Positions 27,623 to 37,663 of a stretch of 64,000 bases of DNA are shown piece by piece; positions within the stretch are counted from its first letter, which is position 1; each line of letters begins with the position of its first letter. The translations under genes and the position numbers were made by a program. Origin of the DNA: Rhizobium bangladeshense (GTDB taxonomy: Bacteria; Pseudomonadota; Alphaproteobacteria; Rhizobiales; Rhizobiaceae); the NCBI RefSeq assembly GCF_017357245.1, contig NZ_CP071612.1, positions 1,801,001 to 1,865,000 on the forward strand. Direction: 5' to 3'. The notes beneath the pieces are model-generated. The model was given only the letters and a program-made list of their open reading frames with translations. It searched no databases and had not been told where the DNA came from.

Positions 27623-27653
27623 GATCATTTCGGAATAGCCGAATAAAATGATC
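27623..27653. promoter_or_regulatory. Inverted repeat in the wrbA/araC divergent promoter
   Basis: GATCATTT (27623-27630) and AAATGATC (27646-27653) are exact inverted repeats. A second dyad, CGG/CCG, sits inside the first arm's edge. It lies 53 bp upstream of wrbA and 190 bp upstream of the AraC gene. An operator for the wrbA operon is likely. Confidence 0.5.
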
Positions 27654-27842
27654 TGTTATGTTCAATAAAATCGAATATCTGGCGAAGCGGTGACGCCTGA
27701 AACTTGCGTAGAATCAGGCAAGGATGCAGGACTGGCGATATACCGCCCGATCATGGCCGGGAGGCAAAATCCTCGGGAATTTGGCCATCCGTGCACATCA
27801 ACGATGGCTCCATGAGCCGTTGGAACGGCAGGGCGTTTGAAA

Positions 27843-28736
27843 ATGACAATCCTCAAAGAGATCGCCGAGTCAATAGAAGCGAGCACGGGCGTAGACGGCA
27901 GCTTTTCGACGTCTATGGAGCGTGTATTTCTTCTCCGGTCGTCCCAACCGACCGGCCCGATATACACGGTCTACGAGCCGAGCATTTGCTTCGTGGCGCA
28001 GGGCCGTAAGCTGGTCGAAAGTGGTTGCTATCGCCTGATCTATGGCGCGGGCGCGGCTCTCGCCGTCGCGTCGCCGCTTCCGGTTACAGGACAGGTGATA
28101 GAGGCTAGCAGGAATGCTCCTTTCCTGGGCGTCCGGATCGAACTGGATCTTGACCTTCTGCGTGGCTTCCATTCCCTCACTCCGCGCAAAGCACGCCGAA
28201 ATCACGCCGCAAGCGGCCTGACCACCTTCCGACCCTCTCAAAGGCTGGAAAATACAATTCACCGGCTTCTGAGGCTTCTCGATAATCCAGAGGAGATGAA
28301 GGTGCTCGGGCCGCTGGCAGAGTTGGAAATCCTCTATCACATGGCGACCAATAGCTCGCCAGCTCTCGGGCAGTTGGCCGTGCCCGATACCGCGACAGCC
28401 AGAACAGCCTGGGCGGCGCACTATCTTCGCGTTCACTGGCGCGAGGCAGAGGCGTTGAGTACCGTTTCCGAGCGTTTGCAGATGACCGAGCGGAGCCTCA
28501 AGACGAATTTTGTCGCGCTGACGGGCCATGAGCCCGCAGGTTACCAGAAACATCTTCGACTACAGGAAGCAAGACGCCTCCTTTCGCTTGGTGCTCCCCT
28601 TCTAGCGGCTGCTGCATCTACCGGCTTCGCAAACGCCAGAACGTTCCAGGCCGAGTACGAGGCCACCTTCCACGCGAGCCCGGCGGAGGATGCAGCTCGC
28701 CTGCGCCAACTTTTCCCCGCTGAGCTGGAGGAATAA
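27843..28736 (+). CDS. AraC family transcriptional regulator (AraC_N type)
   Basis: 297 residues from ATG 27843 (a TTG two codons upstream is possible). The N-terminal half is the AraC_N cupin-like domain: IYTVYEPSICFVAQGRKLVE and SPLPVTGQVIEAS. The C-terminal half has two helix-turn-helix motifs, ending with LLAAAASTGFANARTFQAEY. This group usually controls a divergent oxidoreductase operon, here wrbA-SDR-SnoaL-SDR. It is related in layout to the second AraC at 29610. Confidence 0.87.
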   Translation: MTILKEIAESIEASTGVDGSFSTSMERVFLLRSSQPTGPIYTVYEPSICFVAQGRKLVESGCYRLIYGAGAALAVASPLPVTGQVIEASRNAPFLGVRIELDLDLLRGFHSLTPRKARRNHAASGLTTFRPSQRLENTIHRLLRLLDNPEEMKVLGPLAELEILYHMATNSSPALGQLAVPDTATARTAWAAHYLRVHWREAEALSTVSERLQMTERSLKTNFVALTGHEPAGYQKHLRLQEARRLLSLGAPLLAAAASTGFANARTFQAEYEATFHASPAEDAARLRQLFPAELEE

Positions 28737-28741
28737 GAAAA

Positions 28742-28761
28742 GGCGGCGCAAAGGCGCCGCC
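28742..28761. terminator. Hairpin terminator between convergent genes
   Basis: GGCGGCGC (28742-28749), loop AAAG, GCGCCGCC (28754-28761). On the minus strand it is followed by TTTTCTTATT, a good Rho-independent terminator for the Atu4866 gene. It also follows the AraC stop by five bases. Confidence 0.85.
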
Positions 28762-28763
28762 GT

Positions 28764-29144
28764 TCAAGCCATTTGGCTGAACTCAACGTTCCGTCGAAGC
28801 ACCATTCCGGCATGATAGAGAACGTCATCCACAAAGTCGCCAGCTGCCGTGAAGCCGGTGTCGTCGACATAGTCGATATGGTTGCCGGTCACGACGTAAC
28901 TCCCCTGATAGGCACTCTTCCGTTTTCCGCGAGCCTCGTCGTATCGGCCGTTTGGAAGCAATTCGTGGCGGATGTAGCCGTCCTCGGTTACCCACATACC
29001 GACGTAAGGGTGGGGCTGCTGGGTCATGGTGTTCTCCGTTTCATTTCGTAAGGCTGTGGAAAGGGCCGGTCCGACTGCCAAAAGAATAATGGCACCTCCG
29101 ATGATTGAGGATGCCAGTAATGCCTGTCGTTCAAGGCGCTGCAT
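28764..29144 (-). CDS. Atu4866 domain-containing protein
   Basis: 126 residues in the longest form. The C-terminal about 85 residues match the small beta-rich Atu4866 family: HPYVGMWVTEDGYIRHELLP, GRYDEARGKRKSAYQGSY, VTGNHIDYVDDTGFTAAGDF. Residues 8-32 of the long form are a hydrophobic helix (LLASSIIGGAIILLAVGPAL), which would make it exported or anchored. An internal ATG at 29027, also with GGAG upstream, would give the bare domain, the form known in Agrobacterium. The long start overlaps the monooxygenase gene by 14 bases. Function is unknown. Confidence 0.75.
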   Translation of the reverse strand: MQRLERQALLASSIIGGAIILLAVGPALSTALRNETENTMTQQPHPYVGMWVTEDGYIRHELLPNGRYDEARGKRKSAYQGSYVVTGNHIDYVDDTGFTAAGDFVDDVLYHAGMVLRRNVEFSQMA

Positions 29145-29445
29145 GAGCAGGCTCCGTCGTCATCGTGAGGTGGCGCAAATCAAGCGGCCCATCGACAAGC
29201 GAAGGAATGGCCGCAACGAATTCCTTCATGTGCGGCATCTCGAAATGTGCATCGAGATCAGCCTTGCTGCGCCAGTTCTCATAAACGAACCACATGTCCG
29301 GATCGTCGATCGAGCGGTGAACGTCATAGTTAATGCAGCCGGGTTCGTTTCGGCTGGGCGTGGCGAGCTTGTTCAGCCAAGCGCCGAGCAGATCGCCCTT
29401 ACCAGCTTGAGCCCGAATGAACGCAATATTCGTAAGCTTTGTCAT
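29131..29445 (-). CDS. Antibiotic biosynthesis monooxygenase (ABM) family protein
   Basis: 104 residues from ATG 29445. It is a dimeric alpha-beta barrel of the ABM/YgiN type: ATPSRNEPGCINYDVHRS, MWFVYENWRSKADLDAHF, and PHMKEFVAAI. YgiN-like members oxidise quinols or related aromatics without a cofactor. It lies between the AraC gene at 29610 and the Atu4866 gene on the same strand, so the three may form one unit responding to quinone-like stress (inference). Confidence 0.85.
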   Translation of the reverse strand: MTKLTNIAFIRAQAGKGDLLGAWLNKLATPSRNEPGCINYDVHRSIDDPDMWFVYENWRSKADLDAHFEMPHMKEFVAAIPSLVDGPLDLRHLTMTTEPAHAAP

Positions 29446-29609
29446 CGTTGAACTCCTCTTCCTTGGCGGATCAGCGTTTCCAAGCTGTCCATGCCATGAG
29501 GATGGCTCAAAGCGCGACGGTTGAGGTATCAAGGAGGTCCGGCGGTATTGCCCATTCCTACGAAGGTGAGATCGCAAGGCAAACCGCCGGCTCCTGAAGC
29601 AATCTGAGC

Positions 29610-30509
29610 CTACTGCCAGGTTGTCGCTGGCATCGACTTCATCTTCTCTATGTCCTTCTTAGGCGGCAAGCCGAACATTCGCGCATATTCGCGCGAGAAT
29701 TGCGAGGGGCTTTCGTATCCCACATTGAATCCAGCGGTCGCCGCATCCAATGCCTGGGCGATCATGAGCCAGCGCGCCTCCTGAAGCCGGATTTGCTTCT
29801 GATATTGGAGAGGGCTCATCGCGGTGACTGTTTTGAAGTGCTGGTGGAACGACGATACGCTCATATTCACTTGAGCCGCTATCTCTTCGATCTTTAGAGC
29901 CTTGTCGAAGTTTTTCTTGATGATAGAAATAGCTTTGTTGATCTGGCTGAGTTTGCTTTCCGCCATGGCGATCTGCCGAAGCCGATCCCCTTGTTCACCC
30001 AACAGAAGCCTGTACAGAATTTCGCGCTCTGCAAGGGGAGCGAGGACGGCACGATCGCTCTCACGTCCGCTTTCCAGCAACTCGGCAAACCTGACGACCG
30101 CGTCAAGCAGTTGCGTGGGTACGTCGCTGACTGCGATCCCACGCTGTGGCTCTTCGTTGCGCAGGCCGCCAGGCACCGCGGCACTGATGACGTCAGCGAT
30201 TGCGGCCGGCTCCAGATCGAGCCTCAGACAAAGGTAAGGCTTGTCAGGCGATGCATCCAGTATCTGCCCTGAGATCGGCAGATCGACGCTGACGATCAGA
30301 AACTTTGACGGCTCGTACAGGTAGGAATGATCGGCAAGCGTTGTCTGCTTTCGGCCCTGCGCGACGAAACAGACCGCCGGCTTGTGAAGGATCGGTATAG
30401 CCTCCGTCGGCGTCACCGAACGCAGGATGTGAAGCCGAGGCACCTCAGTCTCTGTGACACCATCGTGCCGGGAATTTTCGTTGAGGATGCGCGCGAGACG
30501 TTCGATCAT
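29610..30509 (-). CDS. AraC family transcriptional regulator (AraC_N type)
   Basis: 299 residues, ATG 30509 with AAGGA upstream. The AraC_N sensory domain shows LHKPAVCFVAQGRKQTTLAD and SVDLPISGQILDASPDKPY. The DNA-binding part has IEEIAAQVNMSVSSFHQHFK and GFNVGYESPSQFSREYARMF, a full second HTH. The protein shares its layout with the AraC at 27843. It is upstream of the monooxygenase and Atu4866 genes on the same strand and probably activates them. The 201 bases upstream to the truncated reductase gene hold nothing obvious. Confidence 0.9.
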   Translation of the reverse strand: MIERLARILNENSRHDGVTETEVPRLHILRSVTPTEAIPILHKPAVCFVAQGRKQTTLADHSYLYEPSKFLIVSVDLPISGQILDASPDKPYLCLRLDLEPAAIADVISAAVPGGLRNEEPQRGIAVSDVPTQLLDAVVRFAELLESGRESDRAVLAPLAEREILYRLLLGEQGDRLRQIAMAESKLSQINKAISIIKKNFDKALKIEEIAAQVNMSVSSFHQHFKTVTAMSPLQYQKQIRLQEARWLMIAQALDAATAGFNVGYESPSQFSREYARMFGLPPKKDIEKMKSMPATTWQ

Positions 30510-30710
30510 TTTTTGGTCCTTAAAATTTCTTTAGCGCATGACGATAGCCGCCAAGGGGGCGGCTATCGACTGAACTCTTACTCCAATTGCCAGGAGTCGT
30601 GGCGCCATCGCGACGTGGTGCAAGCTGAAAGTTTGCCAGCTCTCCTTCGTCCCTTCATGCGCCAGAACTGAAAAAAGCGTGATCAATATGCAGACTACTA
30701 TCTGTGCCGA

Positions 30711-31307
30711 TCAAGCCTTCAAAAGATTGAGGGCGACGAGGGGGCGACCGAACTGCTGGACTGGGCCAGACGCAGCCAGGGTTCCAAGGTCGGTCGGAGC
30801 GAAACCAAGCAAAGCAGCAAGGTGCTAGACGATCTGGTTTGCATCAGGGTTATTGCCTGAAAGAAATAAAACCCTCTTGCCACCCTCTGCTTGAGGGTTA
30901 GCGGCCAACACGGCTGCTGGCAGGGTGTTAAAGGCTTTGACAAGCCGTGCACCCGGAAAGAGGTCTGCAACGATTTCCGAAGAGAGCCGGCCGCCGAGAT
31001 CACGCGGTTTGAAAGCAGGGAAGTCAATCGCATTCGTGGCGTCGACGACGGTGCGGCCATCCCAGGCTTCCTTCCTCTTGGCGACATCGGGAACGGCGTC
31101 ATAGGGCACAGCCAGGATGAGGACGTCGGACTGCAGAGCCTGATCGAGTTCCACCGCCTTCACCGTGCTTCCGAACTCTTCGGTAACCGACTGAAGCGAA
31201 GCAGGACCGCGCGTGTTGGCGATAACAGCTTCGATGCCCGCAGCATGGAAACGTTCGGCAAGTGCGGAGCCGATCGCCCCTGAGCCGATGATTGCATAAG
31301 TAGTCAT
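30711..31307 (-). pseudogene. NADPH-dependent F420 reductase-like protein with in-frame amber stop
   Basis: The start at 31307 (AAGGAG upstream) and the first 160 codons are intact: IIGSGAIGSALAERF Rossmann motif, LAVPYDAVPDVA, VDATNAIDFPAF, AFNTLPAAVLAANP, LSGNNPDANQIV. Codon 161 is TAG (30825-30827). After it the same frame goes on for 37 more codons with the conserved ending GFAPTDLGTLAASGPVQQF and PLVALNLLKA, to TGA 30711. The lost part forms the C-terminal helices of this coenzyme-F420-reductase-fold family. One nonsense substitution is the only defect, so the change is recent. It is 28 bp downstream of the pirin gene on the same strand. Confidence 0.8.
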
Positions 31308-31334
31308 TGTAGTTCTCCTTGATCTGATGGGGTT

Positions 31335-32231
31335 TCAGTTGAAGTTGTCGGGGAGGGGAATGAACTCGTCGTCGCCCGGTACGCCGGGAAATTGCCGTTG
31401 GCGCCACAGCTTGCCCGCATGGCGAATGCGGTCTTGATCCGTGGCCACGAAATTCCAGCGGATGAACCGCTTCTCCGGAAGAGGCTCTCCTCCGAACGCA
31501 AGAAACCGGGTTGGCTCTGTTGCCTTCACCACGATCTCGGCGTCGGGCTTGAACACGATGAGGCGATCCGGGCCGTAGGTGCCGTCCTGGCCAACGATCT
31601 CGATGGCGCCGTTGACGACGAAGATCGCGCGCTCAGTGTGCTCGCCGTCAATCCTGTAGCGAGCCCCAGCCTCGAGTTGAATCTCTGCTGAAAAGAGATC
31701 TGAAAAGGTCGTGGCAGGTGAGCGCCGGCCGTGCAGGGTGCCCGCGAGAAGCTTCATGTTGATGCCCTCGCCGTTGACCGTCGGCAGTTCGCCGGCGCCA
31801 AGGTGCTGAAAGAGGGGTGCTGTGTCCTCGACCTGTTTCGGAAGGGCGATCCAGCTCTGCAGACCCGTGAGCTCGCCACCGTACTTGCGGATGTGCTCCG
31901 GCGTGCGCTCGGAGTGGACAATGCCGGAGCCGGCGACCATCAGATTGACCTCGCCAGGGCTGATCGACTGCACGTAGCTCTCGCTGTCACGATGCAGAAG
32001 TTCACCTTCGAGAAGATAGGTGAGGGTCGACAGACCGATATGCGGGTGAGGGCGGGTATCGATACCGTCGCCAGCGCCGAAGCGTACCGGACCGAAGCTG
32101 TCAAGGAATATGAACGGCCCGACCATTTGACGCATTGCCGCCGGCAGTGCCCGGCGAACGGAAAAGCCGCCGAGGTCTCGGGTCGAGGGCAGGATGACCT
32201 GCTCAATGTCAGCGTTCGACAAGTAAGACAT
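31335..32231 (-). CDS. Pirin family protein
   Basis: 298 residues, ATG 32231 with GGAG upstream. It is a bicupin. The N-terminal metal site is visible as RPHPHIGLSTLTYLLEG and GIVHSERTPEH (three His and a Glu), and the pirin C-terminal cupin follows. Bacterial pirins bind Fe or other metals, some are quercetinases, and others modulate central metabolism. It is divergent from a LysR regulator with a 99-bp intergenic region that contains the shared 21-nt motif. The reductase pseudogene follows in the same operon, suggesting quinone/flavonoid stress. Confidence 0.92.
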   Translation of the reverse strand: MSYLSNADIEQVILPSTRDLGGFSVRRALPAAMRQMVGPFIFLDSFGPVRFGAGDGIDTRPHPHIGLSTLTYLLEGELLHRDSESYVQSISPGEVNLMVAGSGIVHSERTPEHIRKYGGELTGLQSWIALPKQVEDTAPLFQHLGAGELPTVNGEGINMKLLAGTLHGRRSPATTFSDLFSAEIQLEAGARYRIDGEHTERAIFVVNGAIEIVGQDGTYGPDRLIVFKPDAEIVVKATEPTRFLAFGGEPLPEKRFIRWNFVATDQDRIRHAGKLWRQRQFPGVPGDDEFIPLPDNFN

Positions 32232-32285
32232 TGTCCGCTCCGGCGGTTGAATTCGATGAGCTGAAGGTAAGGCCCCTAGACGTTT

Positions 32286-32306
32286 CGGAAAACTCAGATA
32301 ATTTCG
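32286..32306. promoter_or_regulatory. Shared LysR-type operator motif, copy 2 (pirin/lysR promoter)
   Basis: On the minus strand it reads CGAAATTATC, four bases, TTTTCCG. The elements and spacing equal copy 1 at doxX. It is 25 bp upstream of the LysR start and 55 bp upstream of the pirin start, a natural site for a LysR protein controlling both. Confidence 0.6.
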
Positions 32307-32330
32307 GCTGGAACGATCGAGGAATTCGAA

Positions 32331-33245
32331 ATGTCAGACCCAGGCCAGCCGACGCTAGATCAGCTAAAAGTCTTCATTACTGTTGTCGAAACGGGGAGTT
32401 TCGCGGCCGCATCCCGCAAATTGAACCGAGCAACATCGGTGATCAGCTACACGATCGCCAATCTGGAAGCGCAATTGGGGGTTACGCTCTTTGATCGATT
32501 GTCGACAAAGAAACCTCAACTGACTTTGGAGGGCAGAACGGTCCTTGCTGAGGCTAAGAGCGTTGCGCATGGCATCGACAATCTCCGCGCCAAGGTAAAG
32601 AGCATGCTCCGGGGCGTGGAGCCGGAGGTTCACCTGGCACTCGACGTCATGCTGCCGGCTGCGCGCGTAATGGATGCGCTGAAGGCGTTTCGAAGGGAGT
32701 TTCCCAGCGTGTCGCTGCGACTGTATGTCGAAGCCTTGGGCGCAGTGACCCAACTTGTTTTAAACCGCACCGCGGCGATCGGTGTTAGCGGGCCGCTCGA
32801 TGTCGAAATAGTTGGTCTCGAGCGCATCGGCGTAGGATTCGTGAAGCTCATACCTGTCGCGTCGCCAGAGCATCCGCTGGCCGGGGGCTCGCATCCACCT
32901 GGGGCGGCGCGCGGACACATCCAGCTTGTGCTGACGGACAGATCACCTCTCACACAGGGGCACGAGTTTGCAGTAGTTGGCAATCATACTTGGCGGCTCG
33001 CCGACCTGGGCGCCAAGCACATGCTGCTCAAGGAAGGCATCGGTTGGGGCAATATGCCCGAACCGATGGTGCGCGACGACATCGAGGCCGGGAGGCTCGT
33101 GCAGCTCGATCTTCCGGACTGCAAGGGTGGCCCCTACAGGCTTCAGGCGGTCTATCGAACTGATACGCCCCCTGGTCCAGCTGGCCGCTTTCTGATCGAT
33201 CACTTCCAAAGCCAGGATGTTGAGGACCCAATCGCAATAGGCTGA
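32331..33245 (+). CDS. LysR family transcriptional regulator (divergent from pirin)
   Basis: 304 residues, ATG with GAGGA upstream. The N-terminus, TLDQLKVFITVVETGSF followed by NRATSVISYTIANLEAQLG, is nearly the same as the LysR at 47421 (which also has the TIANLEAQL helix), so the two are paralogues with probably the same DNA specificity. The C-terminal effector domain differs more. It likely controls the pirin operon and itself through the motif at 32286. Ligand unknown. Confidence 0.9.
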   Translation: MSDPGQPTLDQLKVFITVVETGSFAAASRKLNRATSVISYTIANLEAQLGVTLFDRLSTKKPQLTLEGRTVLAEAKSVAHGIDNLRAKVKSMLRGVEPEVHLALDVMLPAARVMDALKAFRREFPSVSLRLYVEALGAVTQLVLNRTAAIGVSGPLDVEIVGLERIGVGFVKLIPVASPEHPLAGGSHPPGAARGHIQLVLTDRSPLTQGHEFAVVGNHTWRLADLGAKHMLLKEGIGWGNMPEPMVRDDIEAGRLVQLDLPDCKGGPYRLQAVYRTDTPPGPAGRFLIDHFQSQDVEDPIAIG

Positions 33246-33850
33246 CTCTCAGGGGCTGTGTAACATCAACCTACCCGCTCGATCGCCAGGAGGCGATTGC
33301 TATTAGATGAACTCGAATGTCTGCGGACGGTGAGTCGGGAATTAGCCCAGTCACCCGGTCATCTCCAAACTGATCGATGCGGCGAACACCAGGCAATTGA
33401 TTGGGGACCGAGAAGCACATCGTGAACCCCTTGCGCGTAGCCCCTGAAGCTGACGACGAAGTCCGGGCAGGTGGACTGATTGCACCGCCAGTCGGAGGAA
33501 CTCTCTTGTTCAGGAGGTACTGTGTCCGCTTCCATCTTCGAGCCTTTTGAAGGAAAAGATGACCCAGTCGATCTTGTTTTGTTCCGCTTGCCATTTCCAG
33601 GCACCGGGGCGCCTGGAGAAAGATATGTTGATTAGCCCGTCCTAATGTGACCAATGTGACGCGGCACATGTCGATCAGTATCCGTCAGGAACGGTGGGGA
33701 GGGCGAGATCCTTTTCTGGCTTCTCCCGGCCGCCGAAACCGCCGGGAAAATTCTCATTCAGCGTTCTAGATCGCTGATTTAATGACATTTCAGTGGCGCA
33801 GTGACAAACCTAGTGGCGCCGCACCGCACACTGAAGGACCGCAAGCCTGC
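33246..33850. other. Intergenic stretch, 605 bp, border of accessory and core parts
   Basis: No gene can be supported. A 37-codon plus-strand frame from GTG 33522 to TAG 33635 has a good AGGAGG ribosome binding site, but its product is not recognised and it may be a leftover. The region separates the regulator cassettes with several broken genes on the left from nrdJ and other stable core genes on the right. Confidence 0.4.
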
Positions 33851-36800
33851 TCAGCTGCACCCGCTCGTCGCACCACACGTGTCGCACTTCTCGCAGGTGC
33901 CGTTCCGCACCATCGTGAAGTTCTGGCACTCCGAGCACATGTTGCCGGTGTAACCCTGCATGATCGAGCGCTGGCGGCGTTCGGCTTCCATCTTCTTGGC
34001 TTCCGTCTTGGCCGTTGCAGCGTCCGCTGCGGCCTTGTCGGAGAAGAGGGCGGTCGCGTCGCTAGCGATTTCCTCGAGCACCTCTTCGGCGATCTCCTCC
34101 GCCAATTCCTTGGCGCGCTCCTCATAATCGCGCTTGAAGGCGACGATTTCGGAGGCGGAGACGGCGGCCGTCGGCTCCAGCTTGCGGGCGGCGCTGCCGG
34201 CAAAGGCGGTTACCGTACCGGTGGAAGCGGCGCGGGCAGGGGCTGCGGTGGCAGCTCCCTTGGGTTCGCCGACCTGGCGTTCGCCGCCGGTGCCGGGTAC
34301 CAAGGTCGGCTTGTAGCCGCGGGTCCAGCCGGTGGAGAGCAGGTTGGTCTTGCCTTCCTGGATGCCCTTGCCGAGCGCGGTGTTCGAGAAGTCTGATGTA
34401 TCGACATGCGCGAGGTCGTGGCGGCCGAGATAGGAGACGGCCAGCTCGCGGAAGACGTAGTCGAGGATCGACGTGGCGTTCTTGATCGCGTCATTGCCTA
34501 TGACCATGCCGGCCGGCTCGAACTTGGTGAAGGTGAAGGCCTCGACATATTCCTCGAGCGGCACGCCATATTGCAGGCCGAGCGAGATGGCGATGGCGAA
34601 ATTGTTCATCATCGCACGGAAGGCGGCACCTTCCTTGTGCATGTCGATGAAGATCTCGCCGAGGCGGCCGTCGCCGAATTCGCCGGTTCTGAGATAGACC
34701 TTGTGCCCGCCGACGGTGGCCTTCTGGGTATAGCCCTGGCGGCGGTTCGGCAGCTTCTCCCGTTCGCGCGAAACACGCTCGATCACCCGTTCGATGATCT
34801 TTTCGGTGACGGTAACGGCCTGGGCGGCGATCGGCGCCTGCAACAGCTCCTCCAGCGCATCCTCGTCGTTTTCGTCCTCGATCAGCGATGCATTGAGCGG
34901 CTGCGACAGCTTCGAGCCATCACGGTAGAGTGCGTTGGCCTTCAGGCCGAGCTTCCAGGACAGCATGTAGGCGTTCTTGCAATCCTCAACGGTCGCCTCG
35001 TTCGGCATGTTGATCGTCTTGGAGATCGCGCCGGAGATGAAGGGCTGGGCAGCCGCCATCATGCGGATATGGCTTTCCACCGAGAGGTAGCGCTTGCCGA
35101 TCTTGCCGCAGGGATTGGCGCAATCGAAGACCGGCAGATGCTCGGCCTTCAGGAAGGGGGCGCCTTCCAGCGTCATCGCACCGCAGACATGGATATTGGC
35201 GGCTTCGATGTCCTTCTTCGAGAAGCCGATATGGTCGAGCAGGCTGAAGCTCATATCGGCGAGCTGTTCGTCCGAAACCTTCAGCACGCCCTTCAGGAAG
35301 TCGGCGCCGAGCGTCCACTGGTTGAAGACGAACTTGATGTCGAAGGCGCTCTTCAGAGCGGCGTTGACGGCCTCTACCTTCTCATCGGTGAAGCCCTTGG
35401 CCTTCAGCGTCGACGGATTGATTGCCGGCGCCTGGTTCAGGTTGCCGTGACCGACAGCGTAGGCTTCGATCTCGGCGATCTGGCTTTCGGAATAGCCGAG
35501 CGTGCGCAGCGCTTCCGGCACGGCGCGGTTGATGATCTTGAAATAGCCGCCGCCGGCGAGCTTCTTGAACTTGACCAGGGCGAAGTCGGGCTCGATGCCT
35601 GTCGTGTCGCAATCCATGACAAGGCCGATCGTGCCTGTGGGCGCGATGACAGAGACCTGCGCATTGCGGTAGCCATGCCTTTCGCCGAGCTCGAGAGCCT
35701 TGTCCCAGGCCGATTTGGCATGGGCGGCGAGATCCTGGTCCGGGTTTTCCGAATGGATCAGCGCGACCGGATCGATCGACAGCGCCTCATAGCCGGAGGT
35801 TTCGCCATAGGCGGCGCGGCGATGGTTGCGGATGACCCGCAGCATGCTCTCGCCGTTCGGCGCGAAGTTCGGGAACGGGCCGAGCTCGCCAGCCATTTCA
35901 GCCGAGGTCGCATAGCAGATGCCGGTCATGATCGCCGTCAGCGAACCGGCGATGGCGCGGGCTTCCGCGGAGTCGTAGGGAATGCCCGACGACATCAGGA
36001 GACCGCCAATATTGGCGTAGCCGAGGCCGAGCGTGCGGTATTCGTAGGAGAGCTCGGCAATGCGCTTCGACGGGAACTGCGCCATCATGACCGAGATTTC
36101 GAGCACGACGGTCCACAGGCGAACCGCATGTTCGTAGTCGCCGATATTGATGCGCTTGGTGGCCTTGTCCTTGAACTGCAGCAGGTTCAGCGAGGCGAGG
36201 TTGCAGGCAGTGTCATCGAGGAACATATATTCCGAGCACGGGTTCGAGCCGCGGATTGGGCCGCCGGCCGGCGAAGTGTGCCAGTCGTTCATCGTCGTGT
36301 TGAAGTGGATGCCCGGATCGGCCGAAGCCCAGGCGGCATAGGAGATCGTTTCCCAGAGGTCGCGCGCCTTCAGCGTCTTCATGACCTTGCCGTCCTTGCG
36401 GGCGGTCAGATTCCATTCTCCGTCATTCTCGACGGCGCGCAGGAAGTCGTCCTTGATCGAGACGGAGTTGTTGGAATTCTGGCCCGATACCGTGAGGTAG
36501 GCTTCCGAATCCCAATCCGTGTCGTAGGTCTTGAATTGGAGATCCTTGTAGCCCTGGCGGGCGAACTGGATGACGCGCTGGACATAGTTCTCCGGAACCT
36601 GGTCCTTCTTGGCGGCGCGGATCTCGCGCTTCAGGGCAGGGTTCTTGGCCGGATCGAAGCAATCACCGTTGTCGCCTTCGCAATTGAAGCAGGCCTTCAT
36701 GATCGCCTTCAGATGCTTGGCGACGATCTTGGAGCCGGTGACGAGAGCTGCAACCTTCTGCTCTTCCTTGACCTTCCAGTTGATGTATTCCTCGATATCG

Positions 36801-37663
36801 GGATGATCGATGTCGACGACCACCATCTTGGCGGCGCGGCGCGTCGTGCCGCCCGACTTGATTGCGCCGGCGGCGCGGTCGCCGATCTTCAGGAAGCTCA
36901 TCAGGCCGGAGGAGCGGCCGCCGCCGGAAAGCTTCTCGCCTTCGCCGCGCAGCATGGAGAAGTTGGAGCCGGTGCCGGAGCCGTATTTGAAGAGACGGGC
37001 TTCACGCACCCAGAGGTCCATGATGCCGCCTTCGTTGACGAGATCGTCCTCGACCGACTGGATGAAGCAGGCATGCGGCTGCGGATGTTCGTAGGCCGAC
37101 TTCGACTTGGTCAGTTTCCCGGTGAAGGGATCGACGTAGAAATGGCCCTGGCCGGGGCCGTCGATGCCATAGGCCCAGTGCAGGCCGGTGTTGAACCACT
37201 GCGGCGAGTTCGGGGCGACGCGCTGGGTGGCGAGCATATAGGCAAGCTCGTCCTTGAAGGCGGCCGCATCTTCTTCCGAAGAGAAATAGCCGCCCTTCCA
37301 GCCCCAATAGGTCCAGGTGCCGGCGAGACGGTCGAAGACCTGGCGCGCATCGACTTCAGAACCGGTCTGCTCCTCCTTGGGAAGGGTCTTCAGCGCGGCC
37401 TCGTCGGGAATGGAACGCCACAGGAAGGAGGGAACGTCGTTTTCCTCGACCTTCTTCAGACGGGTGGGAACTCCGGCCTTGCGGAAATATTTCTGTGCCA
37501 GAACGTCGGTCGCGACCTGCGAGAACTGCGCGGGAACATCGATATTCTCCAGGCGAAAAACAATCGACCCATCAGGGTTCTTGATCTCGCTCGTCGCCTT
37601 GCGGAATTCGATATCCGCATAGGCGCCTTGGCCGGCCTTCGTGAAACGACGTTCGATGCGCAT
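33851..37663 (-). CDS. nrdJ: Adenosylcobalamin-dependent ribonucleoside-diphosphate reductase (class II)
   Basis: 1270 residues, full length for the large rhizobial NrdJ. The first start with sense is ATG 37663 ([11 protein letters not shown]). Visible: [23 protein letters not shown] with a redox Cys, the [19 protein letters not shown] segment, finger-loop [20 protein letters not shown] with the thiyl-radical Cys, [19 protein letters not shown], and a C-terminal Cys-rich tail [19 protein letters not shown] that serves as zinc/redox end. It makes deoxyribonucleotides with adenosylcobalamin instead of oxygen chemistry. An NrdR-like box sits 150 bp upstream. No cobalamin riboswitch was recognised. 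Confidence 0.97.
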   Translation of the reverse strand: MRIERRFTKAGQGAYADIEFRKATSEIKNPDGSIVFRLENIDVPAQFSQVATDVLAQKYFRKAGVPTRLKKVEENDVPSFLWRSIPDEAALKTLPKEEQTGSEVDARQVFDRLAGTWTYWGWKGGYFSSEEDAAAFKDELAYMLATQRVAPNSPQWFNTGLHWAYGIDGPGQGHFYVDPFTGKLTKSKSAYEHPQPHACFIQSVEDDLVNEGGIMDLWVREARLFKYGSGTGSNFSMLRGEGEKLSGGGRSSGLMSFLKIGDRAAGAIKSGGTTRRAAKMVVVDIDHPDIEEYINWKVKEEQKVAALVTGSKIVAKHLKAIMKACFNCEGDNGDCFDPAKNPALKREIRAAKKDQVPENYVQRVIQFARQGYKDLQFKTYDTDWDSEAYLTVSGQNSNNSVSIKDDFLRAVENDGEWNLTARKDGKVMKTLKARDLWETISYAAWASADPGIHFNTTMNDWHTSPAGGPIRGSNPCSEYMFLDDTACNLASLNLLQFKDKATKRINIGDYEHAVRLWTVVLEISVMMAQFPSKRIAELSYEYRTLGLGYANIGGLLMSSGIPYDSAEARAIAGSLTAIMTGICYATSAEMAGELGPFPNFAPNGESMLRVIRNHRRAAYGETSGYEALSIDPVALIHSENPDQDLAAHAKSAWDKALELGERHGYRNAQVSVIAPTGTIGLVMDCDTTGIEPDFALVKFKKLAGGGYFKIINRAVPEALRTLGYSESQIAEIEAYAVGHGNLNQAPAINPSTLKAKGFTDEKVEAVNAALKSAFDIKFVFNQWTLGADFLKGVLKVSDEQLADMSFSLLDHIGFSKKDIEAANIHVCGAMTLEGAPFLKAEHLPVFDCANPCGKIGKRYLSVESHIRMMAAAQPFISGAISKTINMPNEATVEDCKNAYMLSWKLGLKANALYRDGSKLSQPLNASLIEDENDEDALEELLQAPIAAQAVTVTEKIIERVIERVSREREKLPNRRQGYTQKATVGGHKVYLRTGEFGDGRLGEIFIDMHKEGAAFRAMMNNFAIAISLGLQYGVPLEEYVEAFTFTKFEPAGMVIGNDAIKNATSILDYVFRELAVSYLGRHDLAHVDTSDFSNTALGKGIQEGKTNLLSTGWTRGYKPTLVPGTGGERQVGEPKGAATAAPARAASTGTVTAFAGSAARKLEPTAAVSASEIVAFKRDYEERAKELAEEIAEEVLEEIASDATALFSDKAAADAATAKTEAKKMEAERRQRSIMQGYTGNMCSECQNFTMVRNGTCEKCDTCGATSGCS

